DNA of 64,000 nt from JARRLC01 sp050290865 (GTDB taxonomy: Bacteria; Pseudomonadota; Alphaproteobacteria; Rhizobiales; Rhodomicrobiaceae): NCBI GenBank assembly GCA_050290865.1, contig JBNKIW010000002.1, positions 62,001 through 126,000 of the forward strand. Direction: 5' to 3'. The notes beneath the pieces were generated by a model. It was not told the origin of the DNA and made no database searches. It saw only the letters and a list, made by a program, of their open reading frames with translations. The position numbers and the translations under genes were made by a program. How positions within the stretch are numbered: position 1 is the first letter of the stretch; every line of letters begins with the position of its first letter. Below, piece after piece: positions 33,872 to 42,649 of the stretch.

Positions 33872-33883
33872 CATAAGATTATG
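33872..33883. promoter_or_regulatory. AT-rich palindrome between lysR and SDR genes
   Basis: CATAAGATTATG, a perfect 5-bp dyad around GA, with looser flanking symmetry. It lies about 110 bases from the LysR start and 170 from the SDR start. The form is compatible with a LysR T-N11-A site, but is short. Confidence 0.3.
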
Positions 33884-34054
33884 ACATGCTTAACTCTTAA
33901 CATTTTTGTGAAGACTGCGTCGGCTCTGATGCTGTCAGCAGGAGTGCATCCCTTTTACGCAACTCCGGCGGATCACAGGTCCGGGCGCATTGACACCGCG
34001 AAGGTTTTGATGCCAAACCTCCGCCAATGCGCGCTCACCAAACTGGAGGCGAAA

Positions 34055-34813
34055 TTGGGGCGTTTAAAGGAAAAAACTGCGCTGATTACCGGCGCGGGCG
34101 CCGGTCTCGGCCTCGCCATGGCGAAGCTGTTCGCTGCTGAAGGCGCGCATGTCGTGATCGCCGATATGAACGAGCCGGCGGCTCAGGAGGCCGCGCGGGA
34201 GATCGGCGAGGCGGGCGGCCGGGCCGTGGCCGTGGGCGGCAATGTGACGCAACAGGCCGACGTCGACGGCATGGCCGCCGCGGTGCGCGGTATCAGCGAC
34301 CGGCTGCATGTGCTGGTCAACAATGCGGGCAATATGCCGCGCATCGATTTCCGTCACATGGAGGACGCCGACTGGGAGAAGGTGCTCAGCCCCCATGTGT
34401 GGGGGACGGTCCGCGTTACGCGCGCATGCCTGCCGCTCCTGCAGGCGGCAAACGGCGCGTCCGTCATCAACCTGTCCTCGATCATGGCCACGCGGCACGC
34501 ACGCCAGCTTTCGGGCTATTCGACGGCCAAGGCGGCCGTGGCCGGGCTGTCGCGCAGCCTCGCCGTGGAACTGGCGCGCTACGCCATCCGCGTGAACTAT
34601 CTTTGTCCCGGTTTCATCCCGACGCCGCTCAATAACCGCTATATGAGCCTGGAGCCTGTCGCCAAGGCGCTCCTGTCACAGACGCCGCTCCGCCGTTTCG
34701 GTACACCGGAAGAGGTGGCGAAGACCGCGCTCTTCCTGGCCAGCGACGAGTCCGGCTACATAACCGGCGAGGGGATCATGGTGGATGGCGGCATGAGCCT
34801 CAACCTCGCCTGA
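34055..34813 (+). CDS. Short-chain dehydrogenase/reductase (SDR)
   Basis: 252 residues from a TTG at 34055, chosen because GGAGG is five bases upstream and it starts the SDR fold at the right place (translated as MGRLKEKTALITGAGAGLG); an ATG 58 codons earlier (33881) has no ribosome site. The nucleotide motif is GAGAGLG, then NNAGN, and the catalytic Ser/Tyr/Lys in NLSSIM and YSTAKAAV. The C-terminus (YITGEGIMVDGGMSL) is typical of FabG-like enzymes. It reduces or oxidises a hydroxyl/carbonyl with NAD(P)(H). Substrate is unknown; the divergent LysR suggests catabolism. Confidence 0.93.
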   Translation: MGRLKEKTALITGAGAGLGLAMAKLFAAEGAHVVIADMNEPAAQEAAREIGEAGGRAVAVGGNVTQQADVDGMAAAVRGISDRLHVLVNNAGNMPRIDFRHMEDADWEKVLSPHVWGTVRVTRACLPLLQAANGASVINLSSIMATRHARQLSGYSTAKAAVAGLSRSLAVELARYAIRVNYLCPGFIPTPLNNRYMSLEPVAKALLSQTPLRRFGTPEEVAKTALFLASDESGYITGEGIMVDGGMSLNLA

Positions 34814-34882
34814 TCGCGGCATCGGCCCGGGGCGATGAGCAGAGAAAGACGGGCGTGACCGCGGGCAGGGGATGCCTGCGGA

Positions 34883-35983
34883 TCAGGCAGGGAGTTCATT
34901 GACGGTGATGGCGTATTTAAAGCCATCGGACGAGCGTCCGTCGAGCAGTCCATCGTCTGTTTCCGCGAGCGGATACATCAGGTTCGCCACCGAGCGCTGA
35001 GGCCTCGCGGGCGCCGGCTGGCCTTCGACCGGGTCGAAGCCGGGAAGCGTGACATCGCTTGCCATGTTGTAAGGGAGCCAGTTGCCCTCCCAGGCGCCGA
35101 ACAGGGTCAGGCGGGCACTGACGACTTTGACATCGGGCTGGGGCGCCTTCGCCGGAGGTTCTTCGCGGGCGACCTTGCAGACATCGGCCGGATCGACCGG
35201 CGTCCAGCCGTAATCCTCTAGCCACACTTCCGCCCGGCAATGCTGCGCCGTCGTGACCGAGTTGGAATCCACGCCAAGGCTCGCGAAGCCGAACTCCGAC
35301 GGCGCGACCCTCAGGCCGTAGATGGCGCGTGCGGGAAGACCGGCTGAGCGTGCGAGCCGGACATACAGCAGGTTGATCCCCCAGACGTCGGCCTTGAGGA
35401 TGCTGGCCGTCGTTTCGCTGCCGCACTGATGACCGGCGGCCAGCCATTCGTAAATCGCCTTGGCCTTGCCGAGATCGGTCTTGGCATTCTCCGTGATACG
35501 CGCGACGGTCTCTTTGATGGCATCCTCGCCGGGAGGCCTATGCAGCGCCTCGGTGTAGATGGCGCGTTCCTCGTCGGTCAGTGCCGTGACCTTCCTCGGG
35601 CGAGTGAAATCGGTGAAACGGTCGCGGGTGCTGATGTCGGAGGACACCTCCGCGTAGGGCGCGGTTTCGCCCTCCGCCCACTGCAGATGCACGAAGGCGG
35701 CCTTGGTCGGCCCGGCGGTTTTGAGCTCGACAGTCTTGGCATTGGTGTCCCAGGTGCTGCCCGCCGGCTTGCTCCAATCGGCATCTTCGATGGATGGCAC
35801 CGGGACCCAGGCCTGCACCCGCCCCTTGGGCTTGGGCATGTCCAGCCGCGTCACGATTTCGAACTTCCGCCACGGTCCGGCTTCCTTAATGAAACGTTCC
35901 TGCGCGGCGGCGCGACGGGGCAACATCGCAAGCGCGGCTGCCGCTCCGCCGGCGATCAAGAAACCGCGCCTGTGCCAAATCAT
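34883..35983 (-). CDS. Tat-exported transglutaminase-fold protein, apparently lacking the nucleophilic cysteine
   Basis: 366 residues. The start has a twin-arginine signal (HRRGFLIAGG, cleaved near AAA-Q28). A transglutaminase-like core lies at about 170-270: HCRAEVWLEDYGWTPVDPAD supplies His248 and Asp264. In relatives as I recall them, a GGKCxDLNxLF segment carries the nucleophile. Here the aligned segment is ADVWGINLLYVRLARSAGLPAR (residues 199-219), with no cysteine and apparently a short deletion; the earlier Cys187 is retained. It may be an inactive, binding form or use another residue. Confidence 0.78.
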   Translation of the reverse strand: MIWHRRGFLIAGGAAAALAMLPRRAAAQERFIKEAGPWRKFEIVTRLDMPKPKGRVQAWVPVPSIEDADWSKPAGSTWDTNAKTVELKTAGPTKAAFVHLQWAEGETAPYAEVSSDISTRDRFTDFTRPRKVTALTDEERAIYTEALHRPPGEDAIKETVARITENAKTDLGKAKAIYEWLAAGHQCGSETTASILKADVWGINLLYVRLARSAGLPARAIYGLRVAPSEFGFASLGVDSNSVTTAQHCRAEVWLEDYGWTPVDPADVCKVAREEPPAKAPQPDVKVVSARLTLFGAWEGNWLPYNMASDVTLPGFDPVEGQPAPARPQRSVANLMYPLAETDDGLLDGRSSDGFKYAITVNELPA

Positions 35984-36203
35984 GCCTTCCGTCCCTTCGA
36001 TGCAGACAACCGCCGCGATGCTCCTACCCTACCCCAACAAAGCGCACATCGCGCCGATGATCCAGCAGAAAGCTCGGTTCTCGTTATTTTAACCGAACCT
36101 TCCGGCATGGCTGCCATCTGCCGCAGCCAAGCTGAACAGGACGTTTACGATATTCGGCAAAATGGCACAGCAAAGCCGCCGCAGCCTCTTCTTGCCGCTG
36201 ACG

Positions 36204-37193
36204 TCACCGTTGCTGATGCACCTTGTGCGTACTATGCTGCGTCCGCAGCCAGCGGACCGTTTTCGTCTTTGCGCGCATGACGACGGTGTGCGTCTCGATG
36301 CGCTCCGCCGAGAACTTCACGCCGTCAAGCATGGAGCCATCGGTTATCCCGGAGGCCGCGAAGATCGCGTCACCGCGGACCATGTCCTCAGCGCCGTATT
36401 TGCGGGTCAGATCGGTGACATTCATGGCGCGGGCGCGCCTCTTCTCCTCCTCGCTGAAAGGCGCGAGGCGCCCCTGCATCTGCCCGCCCGTGCAGCGCAG
36501 CGCCGCCGCGGCGAGCACGCCCTCCGGAGCGCCGCCGGTACCCATATAAACGTCGATGCCGGTCTCGTCCGGCTCCGCGGTCTCGATGACGCCGGCGATA
36601 TCCCCGTCACTGATCAGGCGAATGGCGGCGCCCGCGCGGCGCACATCGTCGATGAGGCGGGCATGGCGGGCCCGGTCGAGGATGCACACCGTCAGGTCAC
36701 GCACGGAGACGCCCTTCGCCCTGGCCACGCGGTGCAGATTCTCCGAGGGCGGCAGGTCGAGATCGACCAGGCCGGGCTCATAGCCCGGGCCGATGGCGAT
36801 TTTGTCCATGTAGATCCTGGGCACGTTCAGGAGACTGCCGCGCGGAGCGACGGCCACCACGGCGAGTGCGTTCGGCATGGCCTTGGCGCACAGCGTGGTG
36901 CCTTCGAGCGGATCCACCGCGATATCGACCTCCGGCCCGTCTCCCGCGCCGACCTCGTCGCCGATGAACAGAAACGGCATTTCCTCGCGCTCGCCTTCGC
37001 CGATCACCACGTGGCCGCGCAAAGCGAGTTTGTTCAGCTCGCGGCGCATCGCTTCGGCGGCACCGTGATCCGCTTCGCGCTCATTCCCCCGCCCCCGCAG
37101 AGTGGCCGCAGCGATGGCGGCGGCTTCGGTCACGCGCACCACTTCGATCGAAAATGCGCGCTGCAGGACAGGCTGGGAAGCGCCCTTCGGCAT
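36204..37193 (-). CDS. glpX: Class II fructose-1,6-bisphosphatase GlpX
   Basis: 329 residues. GlpX removes the 1-phosphate of fructose-1,6-bisphosphate in gluconeogenesis. The metal/phosphate segments VDIAVDPLEGTTLCAK (about 85-100) and GTGGAPEGVLAAAALRCTGG (about 220-240) are intact, as is VVIGEGEREEMPFLFIG near 65-80 in the N-terminal part. It lies 56 bases downstream of hom on the same strand, the usual hom-glpX pair in rhizobia (recJ often follows, but not here). Confidence 0.97.
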   Translation of the reverse strand: MPKGASQPVLQRAFSIEVVRVTEAAAIAAATLRGRGNEREADHGAAEAMRRELNKLALRGHVVIGEGEREEMPFLFIGDEVGAGDGPEVDIAVDPLEGTTLCAKAMPNALAVVAVAPRGSLLNVPRIYMDKIAIGPGYEPGLVDLDLPPSENLHRVARAKGVSVRDLTVCILDRARHARLIDDVRRAGAAIRLISDGDIAGVIETAEPDETGIDVYMGTGGAPEGVLAAAALRCTGGQMQGRLAPFSEEEKRRARAMNVTDLTRKYGAEDMVRGDAIFAASGITDGSMLDGVKFSAERIETHTVVMRAKTKTVRWLRTQHSTHKVHQQR

Positions 37194-37249
37194 GACAAAA
37201 CCCTCGTTCGAACGCGCCCGGCCCGCAGGGTGGGCACATACTGAATACT

Positions 37250-38608
37250 CTAAAGCCTCTCGATCCGGATCATCTGCGGCTTTTGGTCAACGTGACCGTC
37301 AGCCTCGATGGCGTCAAGAGCCAAACGCATGGCGGCCTCGGTCGTCTCATGCGTGATCATGACGACGGGCATCGGCACATCGCCCTCGGACACGCGGCCG
37401 GTGCCGGGCAGGATCGACGGCGGGCGTCTCTGCACGATGCTCTCCAGCGAAATACCCTGCTCGGCCATGCGCGTGGCGATGGCGGCGAAGGCGCCGGGAC
37501 GGTCGTAGACCGACAGCCGGATGTAATAGCCGCCCGCATGTGCCCGCATTCTGGCCTTCACATGTGGCCTGAGTTCGGCCGCGGGGACGGTGAAGACCGG
37601 GCGCGCGAAGCCTCCGGCGATGTCCGCGAGATCCGAAACGACGGAGGAGGCCGTGGCCCGCGCCCCGGCGCCGGGACCGACCAGCATCACTTCTCCGGAG
37701 AAATCGCCATCCACCGCCACGCAGTTCAGCACACCGTCCACCTGGGCGATGGCGCTTCCCCTGGGAACCATGGTCGGGTGGACGCGCTGTTCGATGCCAC
37801 TGTCGGTTCGCAGAGCCACGCCGAGCAGCTTGATACGGAAGCCGAGTTCGTCAGCGGCCTCGATATCGGCCGGCGTGATGGCACTGATGCCCTCGCGGTA
37901 GACGGTGTCGAGCGACACCTCGGTGCCGAACGCAAGGCTCGTCAGGATGGCGAGCTTGTGGGCGGTGTCGTGGCCCTCGACATCGAAAGTGGGATCGGCT
38001 TCGGCATATCCGGCGTGCTGCGCCTCGGCGAGCACGGTGGCGAAGGCGTGCCCCTCGCTCTGCATGCGCGTAAGGATATAGTTGCAGGTACCGTTGAGGA
38101 TGCCGGAGATCCGGGTCACCTGGTTGCCAGTCAGGCTCTCGCGCAGGGCTTTGACGATCGGGTTGCCACCAGCGACCGCGGCCTCGAAATTGAGGGCGAC
38201 CTTGTTGGCCTCGGCGAGCCGGGCGAGCGCCGTCCCGTGATGCGCGAGCAGCGCCTTGTTGGCGGTGACAACGTGTTTGCCACTGGCTAGAGCGGCCTCG
38301 ACGCAGTCCCTGGGCGGGCCGCTGTCACCGCCGATCAGCTCGACGAGCACATCGACGGCGGGGCTCCTGGCCAGCGCGACCGGGTCATCGAACCATTCGA
38401 AGGAGGAAATGTCGGCGTCGCGGTTCTTCGTCCGGTCGCGCGCGCAAATGCCCGTCACCTCGATGCGCCGTCCACAACGCTGCGCGATGGCGGCGCCGTT
38501 GGCGCGGAGCAGTTGCAGAAGACCGATGCCGACCGTGCCGAGCCCGGCCAGCCCCACCCGCAATGGTTTGTGCGGTTCCGATACTTCGTCATTCGAGGAC
38601 GGTTTCAT
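37250..38608 (-). CDS. hom: Homoserine dehydrogenase
   Basis: 452 residues from the ATG at 38608; 41 further codons upstream are open but lack conservation. The NAD(P) site is VGLAGLGTVGIGLL near residues 18-31. The catalytic block appears as GILNGTCNYILTRM (about 190-203) and AGYAEADPTFDVEGHDTAHK. An ACT domain at about 375-452 suggests feedback control by threonine. It makes homoserine from aspartate semialdehyde, for threonine and methionine. It follows an aminotransferase gene by 190 bases, with a large palindrome between, and precedes glpX. Confidence 0.97.
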   Translation of the reverse strand: MKPSSNDEVSEPHKPLRVGLAGLGTVGIGLLQLLRANGAAIAQRCGRRIEVTGICARDRTKNRDADISSFEWFDDPVALARSPAVDVLVELIGGDSGPPRDCVEAALASGKHVVTANKALLAHHGTALARLAEANKVALNFEAAVAGGNPIVKALRESLTGNQVTRISGILNGTCNYILTRMQSEGHAFATVLAEAQHAGYAEADPTFDVEGHDTAHKLAILTSLAFGTEVSLDTVYREGISAITPADIEAADELGFRIKLLGVALRTDSGIEQRVHPTMVPRGSAIAQVDGVLNCVAVDGDFSGEVMLVGPGAGARATASSVVSDLADIAGGFARPVFTVPAAELRPHVKARMRAHAGGYYIRLSVYDRPGAFAAIATRMAEQGISLESIVQRRPPSILPGTGRVSEGDVPMPVVMITHETTEAAMRLALDAIEADGHVDQKPQMIRIERL

Positions 38609-38719
38609 GCTGCGGGTTATCCAATCGTCTTTACTGTGTGTCCACACATTAATGAAATTAAAGCGAATTTGCCGGCTGGCCGGGTGAAGGGCCGATCTGG
38701 GGCGCAATGATACGCCTGC

Positions 38720-38765
38720 GTCCTCTCCCACGGGGAAGAGGCGGCATCTGCCGCCGGGAGAGGAC
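38720..38765. repeat. Large hairpin-forming palindrome between the aminotransferase and hom genes
   Basis: GTCCTCTCCC (38720-38729) pairs perfectly with GGGAGAGGAC (38756-38765), and inside it GGCGGCA (38740-38746) pairs with TGCCGCC (38749-38755). No T-run follows on either strand. It could be a repetitive extragenic element or an RNA processing signal between aminotransferase and hom transcripts. Confidence 0.6.
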
Positions 38766-38798
38766 GAGACCGGCCAGGTTCACCACGAATGCGCGCGT

Positions 38799-40031
38799 CT
38801 ACCGGCCCTGGCCGGAGGCTATCGGAATGACGTTATGCATCGACGTGCCCGCCTCGGACAGGAATTTCTTGACGTTGCGTGCCGCCTGACGGATGCGCTG
38901 CTCGTTCTCCACAAGCGCGATGCGCACATGGCCCTCGCCATATTCGCCGAAGCCGATGCCGGGAGACACCGCCACGCCCGCCTTCTCCAGGAGGAGCTTG
39001 GAGAACTCCAGCGAGCCGAGTTCCTTCATCTGCGGCGGCAGCGGCACCCAGGCGAACATCGTCGCGGGCGGCGGCGGGATATCCCACCCGGCGCGGGCCA
39101 TCGACTCCACGAGGCAGTCGCGGCGGCGCATATAGACCTGCCGCATCTCCTCCACGCAATCCTGCGGCCCGTTCAGCGCGGCGGCGGCGGCCACCTGGAT
39201 CGGGGTGAAGGCGCCATAATCGAGATAGGACTTCACGCGGGCCAGCGCTGCGATAAGCCGCTCATTGCCGACGGCGAACCCCATGCGCCAGCCGGGCATC
39301 GAATAGGTCTTCGACAGCGAGGTGAACTCGACCGCCACGTCCATGGCGCCCTTCACCTGCAGGATGGAGGGCGGCGGCGGGACGTCGTAATACAACTCGG
39401 CATAAGCGACGTCCGACAGGACGATAAGCTCGTGCTTGCGCGCGTAATCCACGATTTCCTTGTAGAAATCGAGATCGGCGACAATCGCCGTCGGGTTGGA
39501 CGGATAGTTGAGAACGAGCGCCAGCGGTTTCGGGATCGAGTGCCTCACGGCCTTGTCAACGGCGCGCAGATAGTTGTCATCGGCGCTCGCATGCAGATGG
39601 CGGATCGCGGCGCCCGAGATGATAAAGCCGAATTCGTGGATCGGATAGGTTGGGTTCGGCGTCAGGACCACGTCGCCCGGCGCGGTGATCGCCTGCGCCA
39701 TGTTGGCGAAACCTTCCTTCGAGCCGAGCGTGGCCACGATCTGCGTCTCGGGGTCGAGATGCACGCCGAAGCGCCGGTCGTAATAGGCGGCCTGCGCGCG
39801 CCTCAAGCCCTGGATGCCGCGGGAAGCCGAATAGCGGTGCGTGCGCGGCTTGCCGACGGTCTCGATCAGCTTGTCGACGATGTGCTGGGGCGTGGGCATG
39901 TCCGGGTTGCCCATGCCGAAGTCGATGATGTCCTCGCCACGCAAACGGGCCTGCGCCTTGAGCTTGTTGACCTGCTCGAAAACGTAGGGGGGGAGTCTCT
40001 TGATACGATGAAAATTGGATCGGTCTGGCAC
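38799..40031 (-). CDS. alaC: Pyridoxal-phosphate aminotransferase, class I (AlaC-like)
   Basis: 410 residues from a GTG at 40031, with GGAGGG seven bases upstream; this gives a start (VPDRSNFHRIKRLPPYVFEQV in two pieces) that matches the AlaC family. The open frame 46 codons upstream lacks conservation. The PLP lysine is in SLSKTYSMPGWRMG (about residue 245), and the substrate carboxylate arginine is near the C-terminus in GHVRIALVEN. Proteins annotated LL-diaminopimelate aminotransferase share the fold; alanine synthesis from pyruvate is my best call. It is upstream of hom, which fits amino-acid metabolism. Confidence 0.9.
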   Translation of the reverse strand: MPDRSNFHRIKRLPPYVFEQVNKLKAQARLRGEDIIDFGMGNPDMPTPQHIVDKLIETVGKPRTHRYSASRGIQGLRRAQAAYYDRRFGVHLDPETQIVATLGSKEGFANMAQAITAPGDVVLTPNPTYPIHEFGFIISGAAIRHLHASADDNYLRAVDKAVRHSIPKPLALVLNYPSNPTAIVADLDFYKEIVDYARKHELIVLSDVAYAELYYDVPPPPSILQVKGAMDVAVEFTSLSKTYSMPGWRMGFAVGNERLIAALARVKSYLDYGAFTPIQVAAAAALNGPQDCVEEMRQVYMRRRDCLVESMARAGWDIPPPPATMFAWVPLPPQMKELGSLEFSKLLLEKAGVAVSPGIGFGEYGEGHVRIALVENEQRIRQAARNVKKFLSEAGTSMHNVIPIASGQGR

Positions 40032-40175
40032 AGCTTTTCCCTCCGCGGAGGCGTTCGAACGACAGTTCTGACACTCTGCCCGCCGCTGCGTTTCGTCAAG
40101 GCGGGAGAAGTGCCGACGGGGTTTTATCCATCTGCGGGCGCTGTGCTTGCCCGCACTGGCAACCCGCAAGCGGGG

Positions 40176-40385
40176 CTATTTCTGCCCCTCAGGCATCTTG
40201 GCGGCGGCATCGGCGGTGGACGTGTCCGACGTCAATTCCTTGACGGCCTGATCCCGCTCCTTGGGCGTGAGGATGTTGGTCATCTTGGTGAGGTCGGGCA
40301 GGCGCGGATAATTGTCCGCACAACCGGAAAGGGCCGCAGCCATAACGCATAACACTGCCGCCGTTGTCATAAAACCGCGTCGCAT
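40176..40385 (-). CDS. Small lipoprotein
   Basis: 69 residues. A short signal peptide ends in the lipobox ALSGC with Cys22 as the lipid-attachment site. The mature part, ADNYPRLPDLTKMTNILTPK then ERDQAVKELTSD, is a short charged helix with no enzyme motif. I recognise it only as one of the small lipoproteins found near phaC or aminotransferase genes in rhizobia. It is co-oriented with and upstream of the aminotransferase, 144 bases away, and divergent from phaC. Confidence 0.75.
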   Translation of the reverse strand: MRRGFMTTAAVLCVMAAALSGCADNYPRLPDLTKMTNILTPKERDQAVKELTSDTSTADAAAKMPEGQK

Positions 40386-40659
40386 GCCTTTTTGCCTTCA
40401 AGCGTCACTGGCCGGGCCGGACGCTCCCTCTTGCTGGATCTGTTATGCGCTCATGATTCTTAAGAATCCGGCCACGATATAGCACCTCCGTCACCCGACG
40501 GGAAGAGGACAATAAACAGTCCGCCGCCTGATCACAGGGATTTCATAGCCAGTCTTTGTGTGGAGAATTAGGTGAAAAGGTGAAACGCCCGCGTTTTTGC
40601 TATAATTGGCATCGGCTATAGCTGCCGGGACACACCGGATCAGACGAGCGGGAGCGACA

Positions 40660-42498
40660 ATGTCCAACAGAAAAGCAACAACGGGCAAGGGCACGGACAA
40701 GGACGAGGGAGCCGAACTCGATTTCGGCGCCATCGTTCCCGAGCAGTTCGCCCAGAATCTCATGGCGCTGTTCGACAAGGGATCGAAAGCTCTGACGCTC
40801 ATGCTCGACGAGAAGCGGGCGGACGGGCCGATGAGCGTTGCCAGCGGGATGACCGAGGCGAGCAAGGTGCTCGGTGTGATCGCCAGCAAATGGGCGACCG
40901 AACCCGACAAGCTCGCCGCCAAGCAGGCGCAGCTCACCGAAGACCTCATCGCGCTGTGGGGCAGCACCTACCGCCGCCTCCTTGGCGAGGATGTGGAGCC
41001 GATCGCACAGCCCGCCGCGGGCGACAGCCGCTTCAACGACCCGGACTGGTCGGAGAAGCCGTTCTTCGATTTCTGGAAACAGGCTTACCTCCTCACCGCA
41101 AACTGGGCGGACGACCTCGTCCGCGAGGCGGGGGATGTCGAGGAGCAGACGCGGCGCCGCGCGCAGTTCTATCTGAACCAGATCACGAGCGCGCTCTCGC
41201 CGTCGAACTTCCCGCTGACCAATCCGGAGGTCATGCGCGCCACGCTGTCCACCAATGCCGAGAACCTCGTCACCGGCATCTCGCATCTGCTCAAGGATCT
41301 CGACGATTCCGGCGACCTGCTCCGGATCAAGCAGACGGATCTGGGCGCCTTCTCCGTCGGCAAGAACCTGGCGACGACGCCGGGCAAGGTCGTCTTCCAG
41401 AACGACATCATCCAGCTCATTCAGTACGCACCAGCGACGCCGACGGTGTTCACCGTGCCCCTGATGATCGTGCCGCCCTGGATCAACAGGTTCTACATCC
41501 TCGACCTCGTGCCGAAAAAGTCCTTCGTGCGCTGGCTGGTGGAGCAGGGCTTCACCGTCTTCGTGGTGTCGTGGATCAATCCGGACGAGCAACTCGCGCA
41601 CAAGACGTTCGAGGACTACATGCGCGAAGGCGTCATTGAGCCGCTGGGCGTCGTGCAGCGCATTGCCGACGGCGCCAAGGCCAATGTGCTCGGCTATTGC
41701 GTCGGCGGCACGCTGCTGGGGACCACGCTCGCCTATATGGCGGCGAGAGGCGACGAGCGGTTCCGCTCCGCTTCGTTCCTTGCCGCGCAGGTCGACTTCA
41801 CCCAGGCGGGCGATCTGATGGTGTTCATCGACGACTCCCAGCTCAATGCGCTGGAAGAAATGATGTCGGAGCACGGTTATCTCGACGGCTCGCGCATGGC
41901 TACCGTGTTCAACATGTTGCGGCCGAAGGATCTGATCTGGCCATATGTCGTCAATAACTACCTTTTGGGCAAGAAACCCTTTCCGTTCGATCTGCTTTAC
42001 TGGAATTCGGATTCCACGCGCATGCCTTCTGCCAATCACAGTTTCTATTTGCGCGAGTTCTACCAGAAGAACGCCCTGGCCCTCGGCAAAATGATGATGG
42101 GCGGCCTGAACCTCGATCTGGCCAACGTGAAACTGCCGATCTACGAACTCGCCACGCGCGAGGACCACATCGCGCCCGCGGCGTCGGTGTTCATGGGCGC
42201 GCGGCTGTATGGCGGACCGGTGCGTTTCGTGCTGGCGGGATCGGGGCACATCGCGGGCGTCATCAATCCCCCGGAGTCGAAGAAGTATATGCATTGGGTA
42301 CCGGCGGAGAACAGCGTCGGTGCCTGCGAGTCGCTGGATGCGTGGCTCAAGACTGCCCAGCAGATGCCCGGGTCATGGTGGCCCGACTATGCCAAATGGC
42401 TTGGCGATCTGTCGGGTGCGCAGGTGCCCGCCCGCCAGCCCGGCGAAGGCCCCTACCCGGCCATCGAGGACGCACCGGGCCGCTATGTGAAGGAGTGA
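40660..42498 (+). CDS. phaC: Class I poly(3-hydroxyalkanoate) synthase PhaC
   Basis: 612 residues from the ATG at 40660, which has GGGAG six bases upstream; an ORF start 18 codons earlier is not supported. The catalytic triad of PHA synthases is visible: the lipase-box-like GYCVGGT with Cys347, the aspartate in ATREDHIAP, and the histidine in GSGHIAG. It polymerises (R)-3-hydroxyacyl-CoA into storage granules. The length of about 610 residues and the N-terminal domain DFGAIVPEQFAQNL are class I. phaA/phaB are not in the window. The next genes are an unrelated glycosyltransferase island. Confidence 0.97.
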   Translation: MSNRKATTGKGTDKDEGAELDFGAIVPEQFAQNLMALFDKGSKALTLMLDEKRADGPMSVASGMTEASKVLGVIASKWATEPDKLAAKQAQLTEDLIALWGSTYRRLLGEDVEPIAQPAAGDSRFNDPDWSEKPFFDFWKQAYLLTANWADDLVREAGDVEEQTRRRAQFYLNQITSALSPSNFPLTNPEVMRATLSTNAENLVTGISHLLKDLDDSGDLLRIKQTDLGAFSVGKNLATTPGKVVFQNDIIQLIQYAPATPTVFTVPLMIVPPWINRFYILDLVPKKSFVRWLVEQGFTVFVVSWINPDEQLAHKTFEDYMREGVIEPLGVVQRIADGAKANVLGYCVGGTLLGTTLAYMAARGDERFRSASFLAAQVDFTQAGDLMVFIDDSQLNALEEMMSEHGYLDGSRMATVFNMLRPKDLIWPYVVNNYLLGKKPFPFDLLYWNSDSTRMPSANHSFYLREFYQKNALALGKMMMGGLNLDLANVKLPIYELATREDHIAPAASVFMGARLYGGPVRFVLAGSGHIAGVINPPESKKYMHWVPAENSVGACESLDAWLKTAQQMPGSWWPDYAKWLGDLSGAQVPARQPGEGPYPAIEDAPGRYVKE

Positions 42499-42649
42499 TC
42501 GACCGCAAGAACGGGGTGAGCCAGTCCCATTTTTCCGCGGGCTTTGCGGTGGTTCCACGCAGTGCCGTGAACAGATGGATGATACCTGATTGACCCACGC
42601 GCGTGAGTGGCGCACATGTGGCCACCGAACAATACGCGTGGGGGGTACG

